A DNA stretch of 64,000 nucleotides, taken from the NCBI RefSeq assembly GCF_009495755.1, contig NZ_WIBJ01000031.1:541421-605420 (forward strand), written 5' to 3'. A model generated the notes under the pieces. That model worked only from the letters and a program-made list of their open reading frames with translations. It did not search any database and had not been told where the DNA came from. A program made the position numbers and the translations under genes. Shown one piece after another: positions 37,119 to 44,325 of this stretch. Numbering within the stretch: the first letter of the stretch is position 1; every line of letters begins with the position of its first letter. The DNA is from Flavobacterium sp. LMO8 (lineage in GTDB: Bacteria; Bacteroidota; Bacteroidia; Flavobacteriales; Flavobacteriaceae).

Positions 37119-38096
37119 ATGTCGAAGGTAAAATATTATTACGATTCAGAAAATTTAGCGTATAAACGAATTCGAACTAAAAAAAGGAAGAAATTTGGTT
37201 ATGTAGTACTGTTTTTGTTGTCTTCAGCACTTTTTGGATTCTTAATTTTTTTGCTATTGATTAACACCAGTTATTTTGAAACGCCAAAAGATAAAATTCA
37301 GGCACGAGAAATTGAAGCTTTGGCTTTAAATTATAAAGTTTTGAATAAGAAGCTGGATTTGATGAATGAAGTTTTAGAAGCGATTGAAAATAGAGATAAC
37401 AATATTTACAGAATATATTTTAATACTACTCCAATTTCAGAGGAAGAACGTAAAGCGGGTTTTGGAGGTGTAAACAGATACAAAGATTTGCAAGGATTTA
37501 ATAATTCGGAGTTAATGGAAAACACTACAAAACGTGTGGATATTTTAACGAAAGAATTGGTAATTCAATCCAAATCGCTAGATGAAATTGTGGCTTTGGC
37601 GAAGCAAAAAGAGAAGTTGTTAGCGGCAATTCCGGCAATTCAACCAGTTAAAAATGAAGATTTAAAACAGATGGCTTCGGGTTATGGTTATCGAAGTGAT
37701 CCATTTACGAAAATTAGAAAGTTTCATTACGGAATGGATTTCACTGCGCGAACAGGAACGCCTATTTATGTAACAGGAGATGGAGTTGTTTACAAGGCAG
37801 ATGCTTCGTTATCAGGATACGGAAATCATATAGAAGTGAATCATGGTTATGGTTATAAAACGTTGTATGCGCATTTAAGTAAATACAATTGCCGACCAGG
37901 ACAACGTGTAAAACGTGGCGATATTATTGGATATGTGGGAAGCACAGGAAGAAGTCAGGCACCACATTTACACTATGAAGTGTTTAAAAATGGAGAACGC
38001 GTAAATCCGCTGAATTTCTATTACGGAAGTATTTCAGCAAAAGAATATATAGAGATTTCAAAATTAGCGAACCAAGAAAATCAATCGTTGGATTAA
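37119..38096 (+). CDS. M23-family (LytM) zinc metallopeptidase, membrane anchored
   Basis: The 325-residue protein has a basic N-terminal tail, one membrane helix (about residues 27-48), a coiled-coil periplasmic stalk (about 60-180) and a C-terminal LytM domain. The zinc ligands are intact: H203 and D207 (HYGMD) and H283/H285 (HLHYE). It should cut peptidoglycan cross-links in the periplasm during growth or division. The fold and the intact site indicate a true endopeptidase rather than an EnvC-like activator. A MerR-type gene follows at 72 bases. Confidence 0.92.
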   Translation: MSKVKYYYDSENLAYKRIRTKKRKKFGYVVLFLLSSALFGFLIFLLLINTSYFETPKDKIQAREIEALALNYKVLNKKLDLMNEVLEAIENRDNNIYRIYFNTTPISEEERKAGFGGVNRYKDLQGFNNSELMENTTKRVDILTKELVIQSKSLDEIVALAKQKEKLLAAIPAIQPVKNEDLKQMASGYGYRSDPFTKIRKFHYGMDFTARTGTPIYVTGDGVVYKADASLSGYGNHIEVNHGYGYKTLYAHLSKYNCRPGQRVKRGDIIGYVGSTGRSQAPHLHYEVFKNGERVNPLNFYYGSISAKEYIEISKLANQENQSLD

Positions 38097-38166
38097 CGAT
38101 TTAAGATTGATGATTAATGATTTCAGGAGTTTTGAGCTTGTAATTGAATTTGAACTTGAACTTGAA
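38091..38166. repeat. Short imperfect direct repeats in the M23-MerR spacer
   Basis: Units of GATTAACGATTTAAGATTGA type (38091 onward) are followed by tandem TTGAACTTGAACTTGAA (about 38148-38165). A similar ACTTGAACTTGA stretch is at 40423-40434. They look like low-complexity spacer repeats, with no evident coding role. Confidence 0.4.
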
Positions 38167-38168
38167 AA

Positions 38169-38501
38169 ATGCATTTAGAATTAGCACCAAATAAAAGATA
38201 TTACAGCATTGGAGAAATAGCCAAAGCTTTTAACGTAAATGCCTCCTTAATTCGTTTTTGGGATAAAGAATTTGATATTCTAAAACCAAAGAAAAACGCC
38301 AAAGGAAATCGCATGTTTACGCCAGAAGATGTTAAGAATTTGCAATTGATTTATCATTTGGTAAAAGAGCGCGGATTTACTCTAGAAGGTGCCAAAACAC
38401 ATTTGAAAGAAGGTCAGAAAAAAACCTTAGATAAATTTGAAATTATCAGCAAATTAGAAACGATTAAAGCACAATTGAACACAATTAAAAATCAACTATA
38501 A
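38169..38501 (+). CDS. MerR-family transcriptional regulator
   Basis: The 110-residue protein begins with KRYYSIGEIAKAFNVNASLIRFWDKEFDIL (about residues 9-38), a MerR winged helix-turn-helix, followed by the typical second helix pair (RMFTPEDVKNLQLIYHLVKERGFTLEGAKTHL). The short C-terminal helix (ISKLETIKAQLNTIKNQL) would form the dimer coiled coil. There is no effector-binding domain and there are no Cys residues, so it does not sense metals in the MerR way. It resembles small MerR proteins of Bacteroidota of unknown target. It lies 29 bases before lemA-like and may be co-transcribed. Confidence 0.88.
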   Translation: MHLELAPNKRYYSIGEIAKAFNVNASLIRFWDKEFDILKPKKNAKGNRMFTPEDVKNLQLIYHLVKERGFTLEGAKTHLKEGQKKTLDKFEIISKLETIKAQLNTIKNQL

Positions 38502-38530
38502 ACAATTTATAAACTTTAAAAATTAAAATT

Positions 38531-39124
38531 ATGAGAAAGTGGATAATTCCAGGAGCAATTATTGCGGTATTAGTTTTATTTGCAATTAGCTCTTACAATG
38601 GGTTAGTCGGTGTACAAGCAGATGCTAAAACAGCTTGGTCAAAAGTAGAAAGTTCATACCAAAGAAGAAATGATTTGATCGATAATTTAGTTAGAACTGT
38701 AAAAGGTTCTGCTGATTTTGAAAAATCTACATTAGAAGCGGTTATTAATGCTCGTGCAAAAGCGACATCAATTACTATTGACCCAACAAATGTTACTCCA
38801 GAACAAATGGCTCAATTTCAACAAGCAAAAAGTGCTGAGATGAGTTCTTTGTCTAGACTTCTTGTTTCTGTAGAACAATATCCAAATTTAAAGACAACTG
38901 AAGCATTTAAAGAGTTACAGTCACAAATTGAGGGAACAGAAAATAGAATCAATGTAGAAAGAGATAGATTTAATGACTCAGTAAATGTTTATGACAAAAA
39001 AATTAAATCTTTTCCATCAGTGATTTTTGCAAAATTATTTGGATTCAATGAAATTGCAAGATTTAAATCTGATGCAGGTGCTGAAAAAGCTCCAAAAGTA
39101 GAATTTGATTTTGATAAAAAATAA
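38531..39124 (+). CDS. LemA-family membrane protein
   Basis: The 197-residue protein has one N-terminal helix (about residues 4-22) and a four-helix LemA domain (WSKVESSYQRRNDLIDNLVRTVKG and YPNLKTTEAFKELQSQIEGTENRI are the hallmark blocks). LemA proteins are anchored with the domain probably outside the cytoplasm, and their role is poorly known. The stop codon overlaps the start of the first TPM gene by one base (TAATG), and a second TPM gene follows, the usual LemA-TPM-TPM cluster. Confidence 0.92.
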   Translation: MRKWIIPGAIIAVLVLFAISSYNGLVGVQADAKTAWSKVESSYQRRNDLIDNLVRTVKGSADFEKSTLEAVINARAKATSITIDPTNVTPEQMAQFQQAKSAEMSSLSRLLVSVEQYPNLKTTEAFKELQSQIEGTENRINVERDRFNDSVNVYDKKIKSFPSVIFAKLFGFNEIARFKSDAGAEKAPKVEFDFDKK

Positions 39125-39567
39125 TGAAAATGTCTAAAACCGAAGAATTTTTAAGCAAAGAGGAAGAACAAGAAATTGTAAATGCTATTGTTATTGCCGA
39201 AAAAAATACTTCGGGAGAGATTCGTGTACATATTGAAGAAAATAACACTAAGCCTCCTTTTGAAAGAGCACAGGAGGTTTTTCATCTTCTTAAAATGGAT
39301 GAAACAGAATTAAAAAACGGCGTGCTTTTCTATATTTGTATGCAATCTAAAAGTTTTGCGATTATTGGCGATAAAGGTATCAATGATTTAGTGGAACCTA
39401 ATTTTTGGAATTCTACTAAAGATTTGGTGATTGAAAAGTTCAAAGAAGGTCAATACAAAAATGGATTAATTAAAGGAATTATTGAAGCTGGAGAACAATT
39501 AAAAAAATACTTTCCTTACAATCATGATGATATTAATGAATTGTCTAATGAAATATCTAGAAATTAA
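39124..39567 (+). CDS. TPM-domain protein, no signal peptide
   Basis: The 147-residue TPM (TLP18.3/Psb32/MOLO-1) fold protein has the conserved strand-helix pattern ITEAEEQEIVNAIV-like, TSGEIRVHIE (about residues 30-39), KNGVLFYICMQSKSFAIIGDKGIND (about 61-85). There is no signal peptide or helix. Its start overlaps the lemA stop (TAATG); ATG 39130 is an alternative. Plant Psb32-type TPM proteins are linked to phosphatase or chaperone roles, but the bacterial role is unknown. Confidence 0.88.
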   Translation: MKMSKTEEFLSKEEEQEIVNAIVIAEKNTSGEIRVHIEENNTKPPFERAQEVFHLLKMDETELKNGVLFYICMQSKSFAIIGDKGINDLVEPNFWNSTKDLVIEKFKEGQYKNGLIKGIIEAGEQLKKYFPYNHDDINELSNEISRN

Positions 39568-39568
39568 G

Positions 39569-40333
39569 ATGAGAAAATTAGTTCTATTCATTGCGTTGCT
39601 TTTTAGTTTTACACTTCAAGCTCAATTAAAAATTCCCCAAAAGCCTTCTTTCATTCCTCCTGTAATTGATAGTACAAATACTTTATCAAGTCAAGAAAAA
39701 GAGAGTTTGTATAAGAAACTTGTTATTTATTCTGATAGCACTTCTACAGAAATGTTTGTGATGATTGTTTCAACAACACAAGGCGAAGACATCGCAAGGT
39801 ATGCTACAGATTTAGGTCAGAAGTGGCAAATTGGTCAAAAAGGAAAAGACAATGGGATTATCTTGTTAATTGCTAAAGATGATCGAAAAATGACTATTCA
39901 AAATGGTTATGGTGTTGAGCATTTGCTAACCGATGCATTGTCGAGAAGGATAATTGAAACCGTAATAAAACCAAACTTCAAAGAAAATAAATATTATCAA
40001 GGAATTGACGAAGGGACAAATGCAATTTTCAAAGTTTTAAAAGGTGAATTTAAAAATGACAAATCAAACAAAGAAGGTAGTATTTTACCAATATTATTAA
40101 TTATAGTGTTTGTTATTGTGTTTTTAATAATTGCATCTAAAAACAAAGGTAACAATAGTGGGAATTCAGGAGGATTTGGTGGTCCAGATTTAATTGATGT
40201 TATCATTTTAAGTAGAATGGGACGTGGAGGTGGATTTGGAAATGGCGGTTTCGGCGATGGTTCATCTGGTGGATTTGGTGGATTTGGCGGTGGAGGAAGT
40301 TTTGGAGGAGGAGGAGCTAGCGGAAGTTGGTAA
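39569..40333 (+). CDS. TPM-domain membrane protein with Gly-rich tail (YgcG-like)
   Basis: The frame is open from 39524, but the start is ATG 39569 (MRKLVLFIALLFSFTLQAQ), giving a proper signal peptide and a 1-base gap from the previous stop. The 254-residue protein has an exported TPM domain (about 30-150), one membrane helix (about 175-195, ILPILLIIVFVIVFLIIA) and a C-terminal Gly/Phe/Ser-rich tail (GGFGGFGGGGSFGGGGASGSW). This is the same layout as YgcG proteins. The low-complexity tail explains the Pro-rich open frame seen on the opposite strand. It is the last gene of the LemA cluster. Confidence 0.9.
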   Translation: MRKLVLFIALLFSFTLQAQLKIPQKPSFIPPVIDSTNTLSSQEKESLYKKLVIYSDSTSTEMFVMIVSTTQGEDIARYATDLGQKWQIGQKGKDNGIILLIAKDDRKMTIQNGYGVEHLLTDALSRRIIETVIKPNFKENKYYQGIDEGTNAIFKVLKGEFKNDKSNKEGSILPILLIIVFVIVFLIIASKNKGNNSGNSGGFGGPDLIDVIILSRMGRGGGFGNGGFGDGSSGGFGGFGGGGSFGGGGASGSW

Positions 40334-40354
40334 TTTGAAATATAATTCTCTAAC

Positions 40355-40408
40355 ATTGTCATTCTGCCGAAGTAGGAATCTCCTACGAAGTAGGCATACT
40401 TTACGCGA
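40355..40408. repeat. Dispersed intergenic repeat
   Basis: TTGTCATTCTGCCGAAG followed by TAGGAATCTCCTACGAAGTA includes an inner palindrome (GTAGGAATCTCCTAC). It matches the unit at 17713-17738 at most positions, so it belongs to a dispersed family in this genome. Confidence 0.5.
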
Positions 40409-40463
40409 AGCGAAAAACAAACTTGAACTTGATTTTTGAATTTGTACTTGAAATAGAAAATAA

Positions 40464-40492
40464 AAAACTCGTTAGTATTGCTAACGAGTTTT
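40464..40492. terminator. Bidirectional terminator between converging genes
   Basis: The stem aaaactcgttag (40464-40475) pairs with ctaacgagtttt (40481-40492) around a 5-base loop. It serves the TPM cluster and the minus-strand Omp28-like gene. Confidence 0.88.
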
Positions 40493-40515
40493 CTGTTTTT
40501 TATTATAATTTTTGA

Positions 40516-41802
40516 TTATTCTACTTCAAAAGTTTGTGTTTCATTAGCTCCAGCTTCTCTTGAATTTAAAGCTTTTTTAGAAGAATCTAATACAACAGCT
40601 ACAAAACGAACATTAGCGGCATTAACATTACCAGGAATGTTATAGTTAAATGTTTTAGAAAATTCGTCATTTAAATTGGTTGAACCTGTTATTGTTTCGC
40701 CTAAAATACTAGTAGATAGAACAGCTCTTAAAACATGATCATGCTCAAAATCACTGATTACGCTAGACCCACCATAGTATGAAGTGTAATTAGTTTGATC
40801 ATATATCAAATTATTTTCAAGTGCATAAACAACTAATTTAAGATTGCTAAAGTTAGATCCAAATTTTACATTAACTTGAACACTTGCACTACTACCAGAT
40901 GTTGTAGTTGTCATGGCAACCCCAACTTTAGGATTAACTCCAGATGTTAAATTAACGGCTTGGTTAATTGATGTTGTAGCAGTTTCAGGATAATTCCATT
41001 CTGTGGTTCTATTTAGCATAGCTGTTGGATAACCAGTTAAGCCAATTTGAGATTCTAAAGCACCAGCGGCTGAGAAGTTATATGGGTCATTTCCTCTGTG
41101 TATTGCAACTACTACTGCATCATTAGTTTCTTGATTTACTAAGTCAATAGCATAAGCAACACGAGGGCAATACCCACACCAAGTCCCTGTAAAGTCTTCA
41201 ATTAATACTCTTTTGTTAAATTTAATTACATCGTTAATGGTAATTTGAATAGTTGGAGAAGTAATCATGCTTCCGCCAGAAGGAGTATGAGTTGAATAAA
41301 CATTTATTGTTCCAGCTGTAGTTGTAGTAATTGAGCTACCAATAATTGCAACATCATTCATATAAAAAGTAGAGGAAGAAGTTAAATCAGCACCATTATT
41401 ACCAACAGCTCTTAAGTTAACAACATCACCTTTATCAACACTTAAAGTAGTTGTGGTAGTAGTAATACTTGTTAAAGGAATTGGAGCTGCATTAAATAAT
41501 ACATTTACAGTTGGACTAGTAATTCCATTTCTAACAGCTTTTATCGCATATGAACCTACTACGCTGCTTGTGTAAACATTTCCAGTAATTGCTATATTAT
41601 TAACATAAAAAGTTGTTTCAGAAGTAACATTTTCTCCGTCTTCATCTACAGCAGTAAAAGTAATGTTTTCATTAACATAGCGAGCATAAGAATCAGGAGT
41701 TAATGTTAATGTGTCAGAATTTCCATTGTTTTCTTCATCACTACTACATGACGTATATAAAATACTGCCAAGAAGTGCGAAAACTAATAAAAGTTTTTTC
41801 AT
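40516..41802 (-). CDS. Omp28-related lipoprotein with thioredoxin-like domain
   Basis: The 428-residue lipoprotein (lipobox YTSC, Cys19) has an acidic Ser/Asn linker, two Ig-like repeats (about residues 40-103 and 112-190, each with a TFYxNxxxI strand) and a C-terminal Omp28 domain. The latter starts RVLIEDFTGTWCGYCPR: the CGYC pair (C209, C212) is a thioredoxin-type redox site. Omp28 proteins occur on the outer membrane surface of Bacteroidota, and their substrates are not known. The divergent TlpA gene on the other side of the promoter region suggests a shared redox theme. Confidence 0.85.
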   Translation of the reverse strand: MKKLLLVFALLGSILYTSCSSDEENNGNSDTLTLTPDSYARYVNENITFTAVDEDGENVTSETTFYVNNIAITGNVYTSSVVGSYAIKAVRNGITSPTVNVLFNAAPIPLTSITTTTTTLSVDKGDVVNLRAVGNNGADLTSSSTFYMNDVAIIGSSITTTTAGTINVYSTHTPSGGSMITSPTIQITINDVIKFNKRVLIEDFTGTWCGYCPRVAYAIDLVNQETNDAVVVAIHRGNDPYNFSAAGALESQIGLTGYPTAMLNRTTEWNYPETATTSINQAVNLTSGVNPKVGVAMTTTTSGSSASVQVNVKFGSNFSNLKLVVYALENNLIYDQTNYTSYYGGSSVISDFEHDHVLRAVLSTSILGETITGSTNLNDEFSKTFNYNIPGNVNAANVRFVAVVLDSSKKALNSREAGANETQTFEVE

Positions 41803-41903
41803 AATAAATTGATTTGGTTTGATATTAAATAGTTTAATGCTTGCAAATAAATAAAAAAAATCAATATAATGTTAAAATAAACTTAATAATTTTTTATTTT
41901 TAG

Positions 41904-41934
41904 TTGCTAATATTCCAATAAATCAGTTTATTTG
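41904..41934 (+). promoter_or_regulatory. Probable promoter of the tlpA-like gene (TTG - 20 - TTTATTTG)
   Basis: TTG at 41904-41906 and TTTATTTG at 41927-41934, with spacer 20. The -7 box has one mismatch to TAnnTTTG. The leader to the ATG at 41957 is short, about 16 bases. Confidence 0.45.
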
Positions 41935-41956
41935 CTCAAATTTAAAACAAATTAAG

Positions 41957-42430
41957 ATGAATAAAATATCCCTAATCTTCCTTTTTTTTGTGAGTTTGTC
42001 ATATTCTCAACAAAATTTGCCAAATGTAAATCTTAAAAATATAGAAGGTCAAACTATAACTTCTACCTCTTTTAATGAAGTAGATAAACTTTATGTTTTT
42101 TCTTTTTGGGCAACATGGTGTGCTCCATGTATCCAAGAATTAGAAGCAATTAGCGATGTGTATTCAGACTGGAAATCTAATTTAAATATGGAACTTATTG
42201 CAGTTTCTGTAGATGATTCTAGAACTATAAAAAGAGTTAATCCATTAGTAAATGGAAAAGGTTGGGATTATAAAATATTATTAGATACAAATCAAGATTT
42301 TAAAAGAGCTTTGTCTATTGCAAATGTACCTTATTTAATTGTTGTTAAAAATGGGAAGATTGTTTTTACTCAAAGTGGACATTCTCCTGGAGGTGAAGAG
42401 GAACTTTTTGAAAAATTAAAAACGTTATAA
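41957..42430 (+). CDS. TlpA/ResA-like thiol-disulfide oxidoreductase
   Basis: The 157-residue protein has a signal peptide (about residues 1-18, LSYSQ) and a thioredoxin domain with FWATWCAPC (active cysteines C55, C58) and the later cis-Pro segment NVPYLIVV. It should reduce disulfides in the periplasm. The second gene, DUF6029, begins 60 bases downstream on the same strand, and the Omp28-like CxxC lipoprotein is divergent. The Flavobacterium order of the three genes appears to be a functional group. Confidence 0.92.
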   Translation: MNKISLIFLFFVSLSYSQQNLPNVNLKNIEGQTITSTSFNEVDKLYVFSFWATWCAPCIQELEAISDVYSDWKSNLNMELIAVSVDDSRTIKRVNPLVNGKGWDYKILLDTNQDFKRALSIANVPYLIVVKNGKIVFTQSGHSPGGEEELFEKLKTL

Positions 42431-42490
42431 AAAAGATATAATTTCATAATTATAAATTAAATTTGTTGATTATGATCAAACTTGAATTTT

Positions 42491-44254
42491 ATGAAAAAAA
42501 TCATTGCAATTATTGTAGTTTTATCTACTTTGACAGGGTATTCACAAGAAGATAAAAATGATAGTATAAAAAAAAATAAAATTAAAATTTTTGGTGGTTT
42601 AGAGTCAAATGCTCAATGGTATCTTAATGATAAAAATAGAGAATTGAGTCATCCAGATTACCCAATTCGCTCAAATAATTATTTATCAGTAAATGCAAAT
42701 TACGGAAGATTTTCTGCTGGAATTCAATTTGAATCTTATCAATCTTTAGCGTTGTTGAATTATAACCCTGGATTTGAAGGAAATAATGTAGGTACATTTT
42801 ATGCAAATTATAAATCGAATAAGCTGGATGTAACTGCCGGTCATTTTTATGAACAATTTGGGAGTGGGCTTATTTTTAGAACTTGGGAAGATAGAGCTCT
42901 TGGAATAAATAATGCTTTAAGAGGATTACGAGTAAAATATAATCCAACTGATAATTTGATGTTTACCGCTTTGTATGGAAAACAAAGAACCGGTTTTCAT
43001 GTTGTTGATTCTGATATTTTTGGTTTTAATTCTGATTTTAATTTAAGTGGATTAATAGGAATAAACAACTTTGATTTGTCAACTGGATTTAGTGTTATTT
43101 CAAAAAAGGAAGATATAGATCCGGCTGTTATAGATCCAAAATTTAATAAAATAACAAACGCATATTCAAGTCGAATTAATTTTTCAAAAGGGTCATTTTA
43201 TTTTACAACCGAATATAATTTTAAAGACAAAGAGCCTGTATTAGTTAGAACAGATCTAGATAACGATTTTATTAAGTCTGGAAATGCTTTATTAATAAAT
43301 TTTGGCTATTCTAAAAAAGGATTTGGATTAGATGCAAATTTTAGAAGGATAGAAAATATGGCGTTTTTATCGCAAAGACAACCTGAAGTTTATGCTCCAG
43401 AAATTAGCAGTTTGTATTTTAATGATAGAATATTAAATTTTGTGCCAGCTTTAACTAAACAGCACCACTCAAATTTAGCTAATATATATGTTTATCAAGC
43501 TCAAAATAGAGTTGCAATGCAATTTGATGAACAAATACAAAAATTTGGTGAGATTGGTGGTCAAATAGATATGTTTTATGAGTTTAAGAAAGGAACTAAA
43601 TTTGGTGGAAAATATGGTACTAAAGTCTCAATGAATGTTTCTAATTGGTTTAATTTAGATGCTGATTATTCTTACTTTGATAATTTTGGAAATATTCAAC
43701 CAGATTATAAAACAAAGTTTTTTGGTGCTAAAGAAAAATATTTCTCTGATTATAATATTGAATTTTCAAAAAAATTATCTTCAAAATTTAAAGGCTCTTT
43801 GATGTATTCTAATCAATACTATAACGACCAATATATTAGAGGTATTTTTCAAGAAAATGTAATTAAATCTAATATTTTATTTGTTGAAGGTGTATATAAT
43901 ATTAAAGGTTCAAGATCGATTACTTTAGGTCTAGAACATATGTGGGCAGATAATGATAGAGGTAATTGGGCTTCATTTTTATTAGAATATAATCATAATC
44001 AAAATTGGTCCATTTTTATGATGGATATGTATAATTATGGTTTTGATAAAGAATCAGGGAATGTTTTAATTTCAGGTCATTTAGATGAGTTTGATATCCA
44101 TTTTTATAATTTTGGTGGTTCATACAGGAGAGGAAGTACTAGAATAGCGCTAAATTATGGAAGACAAAGGGGTGGATTAGTTTGTGCTGGTGGAGTTTGT
44201 AGAGTTGTTCCTCAAAGTACAGGTGTTGGTTTATCTTTGACTAGTACTTTTTAA
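42491..44254 (+). CDS. DUF6029 outer membrane protein
   Basis: The start is set at ATG 42491, giving MKKIIAIIVVLSTLTGYSQ; an upstream TTG in frame adds only three residues. The 587-residue protein has a signal peptide and then a long series of amphipathic strands with aromatic ends (FGGLESNAQWYLNDKN, SGLIFRTWEDRALGINNALRG, GTKFGGKYGTKVSMNVSNWFNL). It ends LTSTF, a typical barrel C-terminus. This is the DUF6029 family; its role is unknown. The conserved link to TlpA and Omp28 proteins suggests export or display of a redox-maturated product. Two Cys residues near the end (VCAGGVCR, about 569-574) might be a target of those thioredoxins. Confidence 0.8.
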   Translation: MKKIIAIIVVLSTLTGYSQEDKNDSIKKNKIKIFGGLESNAQWYLNDKNRELSHPDYPIRSNNYLSVNANYGRFSAGIQFESYQSLALLNYNPGFEGNNVGTFYANYKSNKLDVTAGHFYEQFGSGLIFRTWEDRALGINNALRGLRVKYNPTDNLMFTALYGKQRTGFHVVDSDIFGFNSDFNLSGLIGINNFDLSTGFSVISKKEDIDPAVIDPKFNKITNAYSSRINFSKGSFYFTTEYNFKDKEPVLVRTDLDNDFIKSGNALLINFGYSKKGFGLDANFRRIENMAFLSQRQPEVYAPEISSLYFNDRILNFVPALTKQHHSNLANIYVYQAQNRVAMQFDEQIQKFGEIGGQIDMFYEFKKGTKFGGKYGTKVSMNVSNWFNLDADYSYFDNFGNIQPDYKTKFFGAKEKYFSDYNIEFSKKLSSKFKGSLMYSNQYYNDQYIRGIFQENVIKSNILFVEGVYNIKGSRSITLGLEHMWADNDRGNWASFLLEYNHNQNWSIFMMDMYNYGFDKESGNVLISGHLDEFDIHFYNFGGSYRRGSTRIALNYGRQRGGLVCAGGVCRVVPQSTGVGLSLTSTF

Positions 44255-44287
44255 GTTGTTTAATTAAATTCATTTTGCATTAGGATT

Positions 44288-44325
44288 AAAAAAAAGAGCT
44301 CGATACATTTTGAGCCCTTTTTTTT
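44288..44325. terminator. Terminator between converging genes
   Basis: The stem aaaagagctc (44292-44301) pairs with gagccctttt (44312-44321) with one A/C mismatch, flanked by an A-run and a T-run, so it can act in both directions. Confidence 0.75.

Noticed and set aside
39997-40362. A 121-residue Pro-rich open frame on the minus strand
   Set aside because: It is the reverse complement of the Gly-rich tail of the YgcG-like TPM gene, with no start context.
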